Source: Candidatus Margulisiibacteriota bacterium
Lineage (GTDB): Bacteria; Margulisbacteria; Riflemargulisbacteria; GWF2-39-127
Direction of reading: 5' to 3'
Assembly (NCBI GenBank): GCA_003242895.1
Contig: QKMY01000019.1
Coordinates: 62,001 to 126,000 of the forward strand
Length of the DNA: 64,000 nucleotides
Part shown: positions 19,069 to 26,794 of the stretch, one piece after another
Layout of the letters: each line of letters begins with the position of its first letter
Position numbering within the stretch: position 1 is the stretch's first letter
Notes under the pieces: generated by a model
The model's input: the letters and a program-made list of their open reading frames with translations, nothing else
Database searches by the model: none
Told to the model about the DNA's origin: nothing
Made by a program: the position numbers and the translations under genes

Positions 19069-20004
19069 ATGTCCAATTCCATTGTTATTCGTTATGATAA
19101 AAATCCTATTCTTACAAAAAAAGATGTTCCTTATTCAGTTCATACTGTTCATAATGCCGGGGTAACAAAATTTGAGGGACGGTATATTATGCTGTTTCGC
19201 TCTCATTTGCGTACAGGTAGATCGATAATCGGTATTGCAGAAAGCGAAAATGGTTATGATTTTCAAGTGCGGCCTGAGCCATTTATTGTGCCGGAAAAAA
19301 CAGGGATGTTTGCCATATACGAAGAGTACGGAGTTGAAGACTGCCGTATTTCCAATATTGAAGGCGAATATTTGTTGACCTATAGTGCCTATTCCCGATA
19401 TGGGGTGAGGATTGGATTGGCCTGTACCAGAGATTTTCAGAAGATTGAACGGGTTTCTTTGATAAGCCAGCCAGATATGAGGAATGCTGTTATTTTTCCT
19501 CAAAAGTTTGACGGAAAATATGCCCGTCTTGATCGTCCTCATTCGGACATTTCTCCTTGGGCTATATGGGTGTCATATTCTCCTGATCTAGTTTATTGGG
19601 GAGATTCTAAAATTGTGATGAAGCCAGTCACCTACCACTGGGATGAGATGAAAATCGGTCCCGGTGCTACTCCATTCTTGACTGACAGGGGATGGCTACA
19701 TATATACCATGGAGTTTTTTCCACTATGGCAGGCGCGGTATACCGGCTCGGTGTCGCACTGCATGATAAGGATGATCCGGCTAAGATAATTGCGGTTTCC
19801 GACCAATGGATACTTCAGCCGGAAGATACCTGGGAAGTAACCGGATATGTTCCAAATGTGGTTTTTAGCTGTGGTGCTATACCAGAATCCGATGGAACAG
19901 TCAAAATATACTGGGGAGGGGCAGATAGTGTTATGTGCGTTGGGACTGCCCTTATATCCGATCTGGTAGATCTGTGTATTAATAGTTCGAGACATCCTAT
20001 ATAA
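19069..20004 (+). CDS. GH130-family beta-mannoside phosphorylase-like protein
   Basis: A 311-residue five-bladed beta-propeller of the GH130 type. GH130 members act on beta-mannosides, usually by reversible phosphorolysis to mannose-1-phosphate. Signs in order: RYDKNPIL, HNAGVTKFEGRYIMLFRS, the conserved YGVEDCRIS (acidic catalytic region, about residues 86-94), DRPHS near 161, IGPGATP near 206 and YHGV near 225. The start is set at 19069 by AAGGAG at 19057-19062; the ATG at 19045 lacks a ribosome site. There is no signal peptide, so the enzyme acts in the cytoplasm. It sits between two GT4 fusions, pointing to turnover or synthesis of an internal mannose-containing oligosaccharide. Confidence 0.9.
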   Translation: MSNSIVIRYDKNPILTKKDVPYSVHTVHNAGVTKFEGRYIMLFRSHLRTGRSIIGIAESENGYDFQVRPEPFIVPEKTGMFAIYEEYGVEDCRISNIEGEYLLTYSAYSRYGVRIGLACTRDFQKIERVSLISQPDMRNAVIFPQKFDGKYARLDRPHSDISPWAIWVSYSPDLVYWGDSKIVMKPVTYHWDEMKIGPGATPFLTDRGWLHIYHGVFSTMAGAVYRLGVALHDKDDPAKIIAVSDQWILQPEDTWEVTGYVPNVVFSCGAIPESDGTVKIYWGGADSVMCVGTALISDLVDLCINSSRHPI

Positions 20005-20133
20005 ACTTATTGCCTTTATTCTAATATAGATTTCCATCGAAAATGCATCGTGATAGCGATGGTCCTTAGAAAGCTAGCATTACGCTGACGACTATTATAT
20101 GAATAAAGAATTAAGAATAGGGGGGATACATCT

Positions 20134-22488
20134 ATGGTTTCTGATAGAAATAAAATTAACCGGGTAGCTGTAATCGGCAATTATTTGCCAAGGCAGTGTG
20201 GTATTGCAACCTTTACTACTGATTTAAGCATGGCATTATTAAATGAGATCAAGAGTGAAGATGATCTGATTGTCGTCGCAATGGATGATGTTCCGGAAGG
20301 ATATGATTATCCTGATAATGTTAAATTCCGGGTGAGGGCTAATGTGCAATCAGATTATTTTTGGTCTGCAAACTTTTTGAATACGAAACAGTGTGATGTT
20401 GCAATATTGCAGCATGAATATGGAATATTCGGAGGTAAAAACGGTTCTTATATACTTCAACTGATTAAGCAGTTGCGCATGCCGGTGTTAACAACGTTAC
20501 ATACGGTTTTGAATAAACCATCATACGACCAAAAAACTATTATTCAGGAATTAGCGAAATATTCGCACAGGCTTATCGTAATGAGCCATAAAGCGGAAAA
20601 AATGCTTGTCGATATTTATGGGATCAACAAAAAAAAGATAGCTTTTATTCCTCATGGCATACCTGACTCATCTTTTGAAAATCCAGGTGTATATAATGAA
20701 TTATTTGGTTTTCCCGGCCGTCAGTTACTTCTCACTTTTGGTTTGTTAGGACCGAATAAGGGGATTGAATATGTTATCAAAGCATTGCCTGATATCATTA
20801 AGAATCATCCTGAAGTTATTTATCTTATCCTTGGTCAAACGCACCCGCATATTAAGCAAGTCTATGGCGATATATACCGTGATAGTTTACTGCAATTAGT
20901 TACTGATCTGCATTTGGAGGATTATGTAAGGTTTCATAATCAGTTTGTTACAATAGATACTTTGCTGCAATATCTCCAGACATCGGCGATATATGTAACT
21001 CCATATATTCAGAAAGAACAGATAACTTCAGGGACGCTAGCGTATGCATTAGGTGTTGGAACTACTGTTGTATCAACTCCTTACTGGTATGCGGAGGAAC
21101 TTCTTTCTGATGGGAGAGGAATACTCGTACCCTTTAATGATTCGATGTCTCTATCAAGGGTTGTTAATGATATTTTGAGAGATAAGGATGACCGTGAAAA
21201 AATGAGATTCCTGGCATATCAGTATGGCCGGTCAATGATCTGGAAAGAGGTTGCTCGTAATTATCTGGGATTAGCGTCTGAAATTGTCGAAGAATTGAAG
21301 CAATCAACGAAGATACACGTTCATGACTGGCATAATAGTAAGGTCCTTGATAATTTGCCGGAAATTAACCTTTTTCATCTGAAGGCACTTACTGATGATA
21401 CCGGTGTTATGCAACACGCTTTGTATACTGTTCCTAACTTGCATCACGGGTATTGTGTCGATGATAATGCCAGAGCATTAATTGTTGTAAGTATGTATTA
21501 CCAGCTCTATAAAGATGAAAAAATTATTCCGCTCATTCAGAAATATCTGGCATTTTTGTATTATGCATTTAATCCTGAGAACGCGCGGTTCAGGAATTTT
21601 ATGTCCTATGATCGAAGGTGGTTAGAGTTGCTTGGAAGTGAAGATTCTCATGCCAGAGCTCTCTGGGGGTTGGGTGTAGCAGTGAAATATGCGCCGAATA
21701 ACTCAATTAGAAGTATGGCCATGAAAATATTCGTTGAGGGCTTGTCAGAATTAGAAAATTTCTTGTCGCCTCGTTCCTGGGCATTTACAATTATTGGCTT
21801 GCATAATTATCTTGAGATTTACGGAGGGGATAATTATGCGCGACGAATGAGAACAATCCTTGCTGAAAAATTATTTGATCTTTTTCACGCTAATAGTTCG
21901 CCTGACTGGATATGGTGCGAAGAAAAAGTGACGTATGCAAATGCTAATTTGTCACATGCTCTTCTTCTGTCAGGACAATGGATCCCGAATCGTGAAATGT
22001 ATGATATGGGGCTTCGTTCATTAGAATGGCTTCTCAAAATTCAAACTGCTCCGGCGGGACATCTTTCTATAATAGGGAACAAAGATTGGTTCAAAAAGGG
22101 AAGTGAAATGTCAGCCTTCGATCAACAGCCTATAGAAGCAAAATGTCTGGTTGAAGCTTCTGTTGAAGCGTACAAGTCGACAGGAGATGAAAAGTGGTTA
22201 TCGGAAGCGCAACGATGCCTGGCGTGGTTCCTGGGAGGAAATGACATAAATATGCGTATTTGTGATTTCGAAACCGGAGGTTGTTGTGACGGACTGAAAC
22301 CTCACGGGGTAAATTCGAATCAAGGGGCAGAATCTTCTCTATCATGGCTGATTGCACTTCTGAAAATGTATGAAGTACAAGGCCAGTCATTATTGGTGAG
22401 TAAAATAAATACTGTATCTATTTCCGACGATGTCCCGGTAACGGCTAATTATGGAGGTATCAAGGCTCAGGAGACTATTGTGATTTAA
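20134..22488 (+). CDS. GT4 glycosyltransferase fused to an (alpha/alpha)-barrel domain
   Basis: 784 residues. Residues 8 to about 390 form a GT4 transferase: IGNYLPRQCGIATFT at the start, LQHEYGIFGG near 90, LLTFGLLGPNKGIEYV near 190, and SGTLAYALGVGTTVV near 297 in place of the usual EX7E region. Residues about 405-770 form an alpha/alpha toroid like those of glycosidases: HGYCVDDNARALI, then EDSHARALWGLG, then NANLSHALLL and NSNQGAESSLSWL. Proteins of this two-domain type often lie beside GH130 genes. The acidic residues in the barrel could be catalytic, but no glycosidase family is assigned. GGGGGG at 20120-20125 precedes the start. The gene ends the module, and a terminator follows. Confidence 0.85.
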   Translation: MVSDRNKINRVAVIGNYLPRQCGIATFTTDLSMALLNEIKSEDDLIVVAMDDVPEGYDYPDNVKFRVRANVQSDYFWSANFLNTKQCDVAILQHEYGIFGGKNGSYILQLIKQLRMPVLTTLHTVLNKPSYDQKTIIQELAKYSHRLIVMSHKAEKMLVDIYGINKKKIAFIPHGIPDSSFENPGVYNELFGFPGRQLLLTFGLLGPNKGIEYVIKALPDIIKNHPEVIYLILGQTHPHIKQVYGDIYRDSLLQLVTDLHLEDYVRFHNQFVTIDTLLQYLQTSAIYVTPYIQKEQITSGTLAYALGVGTTVVSTPYWYAEELLSDGRGILVPFNDSMSLSRVVNDILRDKDDREKMRFLAYQYGRSMIWKEVARNYLGLASEIVEELKQSTKIHVHDWHNSKVLDNLPEINLFHLKALTDDTGVMQHALYTVPNLHHGYCVDDNARALIVVSMYYQLYKDEKIIPLIQKYLAFLYYAFNPENARFRNFMSYDRRWLELLGSEDSHARALWGLGVAVKYAPNNSIRSMAMKIFVEGLSELENFLSPRSWAFTIIGLHNYLEIYGGDNYARRMRTILAEKLFDLFHANSSPDWIWCEEKVTYANANLSHALLLSGQWIPNREMYDMGLRSLEWLLKIQTAPAGHLSIIGNKDWFKKGSEMSAFDQQPIEAKCLVEASVEAYKSTGDEKWLSEAQRCLAWFLGGNDINMRICDFETGGCCDGLKPHGVNSNQGAESSLSWLIALLKMYEVQGQSLLVSKINTVSISDDVPVTANYGGIKAQETIVI

Positions 22489-22582
22489 TTGTCTGAACCT
22501 GACTCCTGATTAGCTTTAGCCTGTAATTAGCGTGAGTACTCAGACTTTGATTCCATATATATATTTGTGGTTTCTATAGCTT

Positions 22583-22619
22583 TCCCGGCAATAAATATGC
22601 CGGGATCTGTGTTTTTTTT
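22583..22619 (+). terminator. Rho-independent terminator after the mannose-polymer module
   Basis: A perfect 8-bp stem (TCCCGGCA at 22583-22590, TGCCGGGA at 22598-22605) with a 7-base loop is followed by TCTGTG and eight T. It lies about 95 bases past the stop of the preceding gene. Confidence 0.85.
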
Positions 22620-22785
22620 AAATATAATATTCTATATCTACAGAGTAATATCCAGTAATTTGTCCTTTTGTGTAAAGGAGTGTGCATCGACATTATGTGG
22701 TTACTGGTTTGTTGCCGGAATTGCTGTAGGTATGAAGTATTAAAAATATTTAAAAAAAAATAATTAATGTTATAATATGTTATTC

Positions 22786-22876
22786 ATCTATGTCATAGAT
22801 CGCAATTCCCAAATTACTTCCCGTCGTTAGATTACCCCCCTTCAATTTAATGCGGGAAGTAATTTGGTGAATTGCG
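22786..22876. repeat. Palindrome plus long near-perfect inverted repeat
   Basis: A 15-base palindrome (ATCTATG, T, CATAGAT; 22786-22800) directly abuts an inverted repeat whose arms are 22801-22823 and 22853-22876. The arms pair at 23 positions with a single one-base bulge, around a 29-base loop that contains CCCCCC. Neither side has a T run, so it does not look like a simple terminator. It could be a small mobile element (MITE-like), a structured RNA, or a regulatory hairpin for the short ORF 120 bases downstream. Confidence 0.85.
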
Positions 22877-22998
22877 AAAATATACATGAATTAATTGTGT
22901 TTGTTGTTTTTTTGAAGGATGGAATTGATTGGAAAGAATAATAGGGATAATAATAGATAAAATTATCGCTATTTAGCAATATAAGGAGGGATTTGAGG

Positions 22999-23130
22999 GT
23001 GAAAAAAGGTAAAGAATTAGTAGCTCATATCCTTGAGCGGACTTTGAGTCGGGAACCGATTGTTGTTTGGACAAAATTTGAATTCATTATTGACGAAAAA
23101 AAATTTAGCTTTCTTTCTAATAATAATTAA
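22999..23130 (+). CDS. Possible 43-residue protein
   Basis: A GTG at 22999 opens 43 codons (KKGKELVAHILERTLSREP, then an FEFIIDEKKFSF end) preceded by a strong AAGGAGG at 22983-22989, nine bases before the start. An in-frame TTG at 22993 is too close to that site. The predicted protein is charged with a short amphipathic helix and no membrane span. No family is recognised. It lies alone between a hairpin and the convergent chemoreceptor-like gene. Confidence 0.45.
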   Translation: MKKGKELVAHILERTLSREPIVVWTKFEFIIDEKKFSFLSNNN

Positions 23131-23232
23131 TAAAATAAGTTATCCCTATTTTAATTCAAATATATTTGCTGAGATTATCTTCCCGGGTGCATTTTAATTA
23201 TTGCTTTAGAATGATCATGTATCACAAGGTGG

Positions 23233-24294
23233 CTAGGTTGTCTTCCCAAAGGCCAGATTGTCCAGTATCTGTACTACAGCTGTAAGGCTCTGTGTTTGTT
23301 GCGAGAGAGCTCTGTAGCCGCTGGCCGATTTCTCGGCAGTCTGGGCATTATGCGTTGTTAGTTTATTGAGTTGAGTGATAGAGATATTGATATTCTCAAT
23401 ACCTCTGGCTTGATGTTCGATGGCTTTGTCAATAGAATGGACTAAATCTGCAATCTTGTTGGCATTTTCGGCGATGGCCCCCATTGTGATGAGAGTATCT
23501 ACTGCGACTGTGACCCCGCTTTCCGCGTTCATAACCGACTTCTGAATTAGTTCTGAAGTATTCCTGGCAGCACTGGTACACCGTTGCGCAAGGCTTCGGA
23601 CTTCTTCGGCAACAACGGCAAACCCTTTCCCTGCATCACCGGCGCGGGCAGCTTCGACAGCTGCGTTAAGGGCTAATAGATTAGTTTGAAAGGCGATCTC
23701 GTCGATTGTTTTAATGATTTTTGCTGTTTCATAGGAAGATTCTTTTATGTTTTTCATGGAGTCATTTACACGTTCGATAGCTGCTTGTCCCTGATTAACA
23801 CTTTCTTTGCTGGCGATCATGAGCTTGTTTACCTGGCTGACATGGGACGCATTCTTGCTTGCCATCGAGGACATCTCCTGTAGGGAGGCTGAGGTTTCTT
23901 CTATACTGGAGGCCTGCTCCAATGTGCCTCTAGCTAGTTGTTCGCTGGAGGTGTTTATTTGATCTGACACTTTATCTATGTTTGCTGTGCAGTTGGATAG
24001 CTGTGTGATGGATAGGTTGATCGGTTTGACAATCCTTCTGCCAACTACCTTAAAATTGAGGCCGACAACGACTATTAAAAGAATTAGATAGCTCGCAGTC
24101 TGGATTACCCCCATAGGTACGCCACCAATACGACCGAACATATACGAGAATAAATTGGTTAGATAAATCCCGGGAATAAGCCAGATTCTCAGTTGTGTTG
24201 CAATTGATGGTTTTAGCACTCGGGTATAGATAAATGTCATTACGCTGAGAAGAATAACGACGATAAAGACAACCAGGGAAAGTTCTTTTAGCAT
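23233..24294 (-). CDS. Methyl-accepting chemotaxis protein-like receptor without a periplasmic domain
   Basis: A 353-residue membrane protein of the MCP superfamily. Three hydrophobic spans (about residues 5-25, 36-54 and 58-82) occupy the start, with only short loops between them, so there is no room for a periplasmic ligand domain. A short linker leads to a coiled-coil signalling domain (about 110-345). Its hairpin tip ([16 protein letters not shown], then [25 protein letters not shown]) is the classical CheA/CheW-contact region. It probably senses a membrane or cytosolic cue. No che or flagellar genes are nearby in this window. It is convergent with the short ORF and divergent from the polysaccharide locus. 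Confidence 0.9.
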   Translation of the reverse strand: MLKELSLVVFIVVILLSVMTFIYTRVLKPSIATQLRIWLIPGIYLTNLFSYMFGRIGGVPMGVIQTASYLILLIVVVGLNFKVVGRRIVKPINLSITQLSNCTANIDKVSDQINTSSEQLARGTLEQASSIEETSASLQEMSSMASKNASHVSQVNKLMIASKESVNQGQAAIERVNDSMKNIKESSYETAKIIKTIDEIAFQTNLLALNAAVEAARAGDAGKGFAVVAEEVRSLAQRCTSAARNTSELIQKSVMNAESGVTVAVDTLITMGAIAENANKIADLVHSIDKAIEHQARGIENINISITQLNKLTTHNAQTAEKSASGYRALSQQTQSLTAVVQILDNLAFGKTT

Positions 24295-24471
24295 CTTAAT
24301 CCTTTTATTTTACACGATTTCTTATATATTATATCTAATAATATTTTGTTTTGCAAATATGTATGGAATATAGTTAGCAAAAGTATGCTGTTCTAAATAT
24401 TCCAGATTATGGAATTTATTTGTTTGTTTGTTTTTGAGAAATTATTTCATTGTAATGAATGTTTATTCGTA

Positions 24472-24500
24472 TTGACAGGTATGTAGCGCAGTTGTATATA
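24472..24500 (+). promoter_or_regulatory. Sigma-70 promoter of the polysaccharide locus
   Basis: TTGACA at 24472-24477 and TATATA at 24495-24500 are separated by 17 bases, about 107 bases before the ABC permease start. A further TATAAT at 24545-24550 lacks a matching -35 box. The rest of the 24295-24607 gap must also hold the chemoreceptor promoter on the other strand, which I could not place. Confidence 0.65.
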
Positions 24501-24607
24501 TGCAGTTGAGTATGGGAATGTCTGATTATGCCTTAATAGTTGTCTATAATAATATCAAGCTATGATAATGAGATGCGGTATTTGGTTTGAGGGAATGTGG
24601 AAGACTA

Positions 24608-25447
24608 ATGGGTAGTTGTTCAGAAAATTCTTTGGTAATTGAAATAGGGACGGGGCGAAAAAAGAATCGTTATTGGAAAGATGTCTGGTCCTATAGGGAA
24701 TTGTTTGTTTTTCTTTCGTGGAGGGATATTCTTGTTAGATATAAGCAGACATTCATAGGAGTGGCCTGGAGTGTTATCCGACCTGTTCTGACTATGGTGG
24801 TATTTACTCTCGTTTTTGGTAAGCTGGCTAAATTGCCTTCGGAAGGTGTGCCTTATCCTGTTCTGGTCTACGCTGCTATGCTACCATGGCAGTTTTTTTC
24901 CAATTCTTTTAGCGAAGCCGGTAATTCGCTGATTTCAAATGCAAATCTGCTTACAAAAATCTATTTTCCCCGAATCATAGTGCCTTCAAGCGCAGTAATA
25001 GTAAGCCTGGTTGATTTTCTCATATCTTCTGTAATACTGATAGCCCTTATGGTCTGGTTTCGTTTTGTGCCGGACTACCGGATACTTACTCTTCCGATAT
25101 TTCTGATTCTGGCATTGATTACTTCTTTAGGTGCCGGATTCTATGTGGCAGCATTGAATGTGAAATATCGGGATTTCAGATATATCATTCCTTTCATCGT
25201 CCAGTTCGGGTTGTATATATCGCCGGTTGGATTTAGTAGTAATATAGTGCCTGAAAAATGGAGATTATTATATTCGCTTAACCCGATGGTGGGCGTAATT
25301 GATGGGTTCAGGTGGGCGATTGTTGGTGGAAATAGTAATATTTACTTGCCTGGTTTTCTATTGTCAGGTCTTATTTCTGTATCTCTGTTTGTAGGTGGTA
25401 TATATTATTTCCGTAATATGGAAAGAAGTTTTGTTGATATTATTTGA
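24608..25447 (+). CDS. ABC-2 type polysaccharide exporter, membrane subunit
   Basis: A 279-residue permease of the Wzm/TagG/KpsM type that moves lipid-linked polysaccharide across the inner membrane. Six hydrophobic spans follow a cytosolic amphipathic start with YRELFVFLSWRDILVRYKQT, a family hallmark, then GVAWSVIRPVLTM. The frame is open back to a TTG at 24587, but GGAAG at 24599-24603 and the first ATG favour 24608. The ATPase partner starts 19 bases downstream. The gene opens the large polysaccharide locus behind a sigma-70 promoter. Confidence 0.93.
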   Translation: MGSCSENSLVIEIGTGRKKNRYWKDVWSYRELFVFLSWRDILVRYKQTFIGVAWSVIRPVLTMVVFTLVFGKLAKLPSEGVPYPVLVYAAMLPWQFFSNSFSEAGNSLISNANLLTKIYFPRIIVPSSAVIVSLVDFLISSVILIALMVWFRFVPDYRILTLPIFLILALITSLGAGFYVAALNVKYRDFRYIIPFIVQFGLYISPVGFSSNIVPEKWRLLYSLNPMVGVIDGFRWAIVGGNSNIYLPGFLLSGLISVSLFVGGIYYFRNMERSFVDII

Positions 25448-25466
25448 TAGCTAAAGGATTTTCTTT

Positions 25467-26753
25467 ATGGATGCCGTTGTTAAGGTTGAGAACTTAAGTA
25501 AAAGCTATATTCTTTCACATCAGCCGGGGAAACGATACGTTGCTCTTAGGGATGTCATCTCAGAAAAAACTAAAAAAATAACCGGCAGAATTCTGCATCC
25601 GTTTTTGGCTTTTAAAGAATTAAAACCGCTCCATGAAGAATTCTGGGCACTTAATGATGTGTCTTTTAATATTAGACAGGGTGACAGGGTTGGCATAATT
25701 GGCAGGAATGGTGCAGGCAAATCGACACTGCTCAAAATACTGAGCCGCATAACCGAACCTACAAAAGGACATATTTCTATTAAAGGAAGTGTGGCTAGTT
25801 TGTTGGAAGTTGGGACTGGTTTTCACCCGGAGCTAACCGGCAGAGAAAATATTTTTCTTAACGGCGCTATACTTGGGATGAAAAGAACAGAAATTAAAAA
25901 GAAGTTTGATGAAATTGTAGCTTTCGCGGAAATTGAAAAGTTCCTAGACACACCTGTAAAGAGGTATTCCAGCGGTATGTATGTGCGGCTTGCTTTTGCC
26001 GTAGCGGCACATCTTGAGCCGGAGATACTTGTGGTTGATGAGGTACTTGCCGTAGGAGATTCACAATTTCAGAAAAAGTGCTTAGGAAAAATGGAGGATG
26101 TGTCGGCAAAAGAAGGACGAACTGTGCTGTTTGTCAGTCATAATATGGTAGCGCTTCAGTCACTATGTAACAAAGGGTTGTTATTGTTGAACGGCAGAGT
26201 TGCATTCGATGGTGCATCTAAAGATGCGATCCAGAAGTATTTACAGGAATTTAACAAGAAATCTGTTTTGGATCTATCTAGCCGGTGTGATAGGGAAGGA
26301 AATCAAGCCGTCAAAATTACCAATATAAAATTTTATAACGATTTAACTGGAGACAGGGTTGATGTGCTGGTTTCCGGAATGCCTGTTTTGATAGAAGTTG
26401 AATATTTTTGTCAAAATTCTAAAAAGGTAAAATCTTTTGATATTTCTATTTCTTTTTGGACACAAATGCAAACTTTTTTATTTGCTTGCAGAAGTTCAGC
26501 TGTGGGTGTGGATTTTCGGCTGATAGAGAAAGGAAAGATATACTGCAAGATACAGAAGTGGCCTTTAAATGCAGGTATATATAAATACAATATATACACC
26601 GAGGCGAATGGGATAATGAGTGACAGGATAGTTGATGTTGAGGATCTTAATGTTGAAAGTGGAGATTATTATCAGACAGGCAAATTGCCTGCGGCTCATT
26701 TGCAAGGCGTTTTTATTGATCATCAATGGCTGGATGGTGGGCAATTAATATAG
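25467..26753 (+). CDS. ABC polysaccharide exporter ATPase with C-terminal carbohydrate-binding domain
   Basis: A 428-residue Wzt-type protein. The ATPase (1-245) has Walker A GRNGAGKST (residues 79-87), a signature region KRYSSGMYVRLAFAVAAH and Walker B ILVVDEVLAVGD, ending with the switch histidine in FVSHNM. Residues about 265-425 form a beta-rich extension like the Wzt C-terminal domain, which in O-antigen exporters recognises the finished polymer's end group. Such systems usually export chains whose length is set by terminal modification; the methyltransferase at 32173 is a candidate capping enzyme. It is the partner of the upstream permease. Confidence 0.93.
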   Translation: MDAVVKVENLSKSYILSHQPGKRYVALRDVISEKTKKITGRILHPFLAFKELKPLHEEFWALNDVSFNIRQGDRVGIIGRNGAGKSTLLKILSRITEPTKGHISIKGSVASLLEVGTGFHPELTGRENIFLNGAILGMKRTEIKKKFDEIVAFAEIEKFLDTPVKRYSSGMYVRLAFAVAAHLEPEILVVDEVLAVGDSQFQKKCLGKMEDVSAKEGRTVLFVSHNMVALQSLCNKGLLLLNGRVAFDGASKDAIQKYLQEFNKKSVLDLSSRCDREGNQAVKITNIKFYNDLTGDRVDVLVSGMPVLIEVEYFCQNSKKVKSFDISISFWTQMQTFLFACRSSAVGVDFRLIEKGKIYCKIQKWPLNAGIYKYNIYTEANGIMSDRIVDVEDLNVESGDYYQTGKLPAAHLQGVFIDHQWLDGGQLI

Positions 26754-26794
26754 AGTTTTAACGCGTATTCCGGATTTAAAAAGGTTCTTATTCT

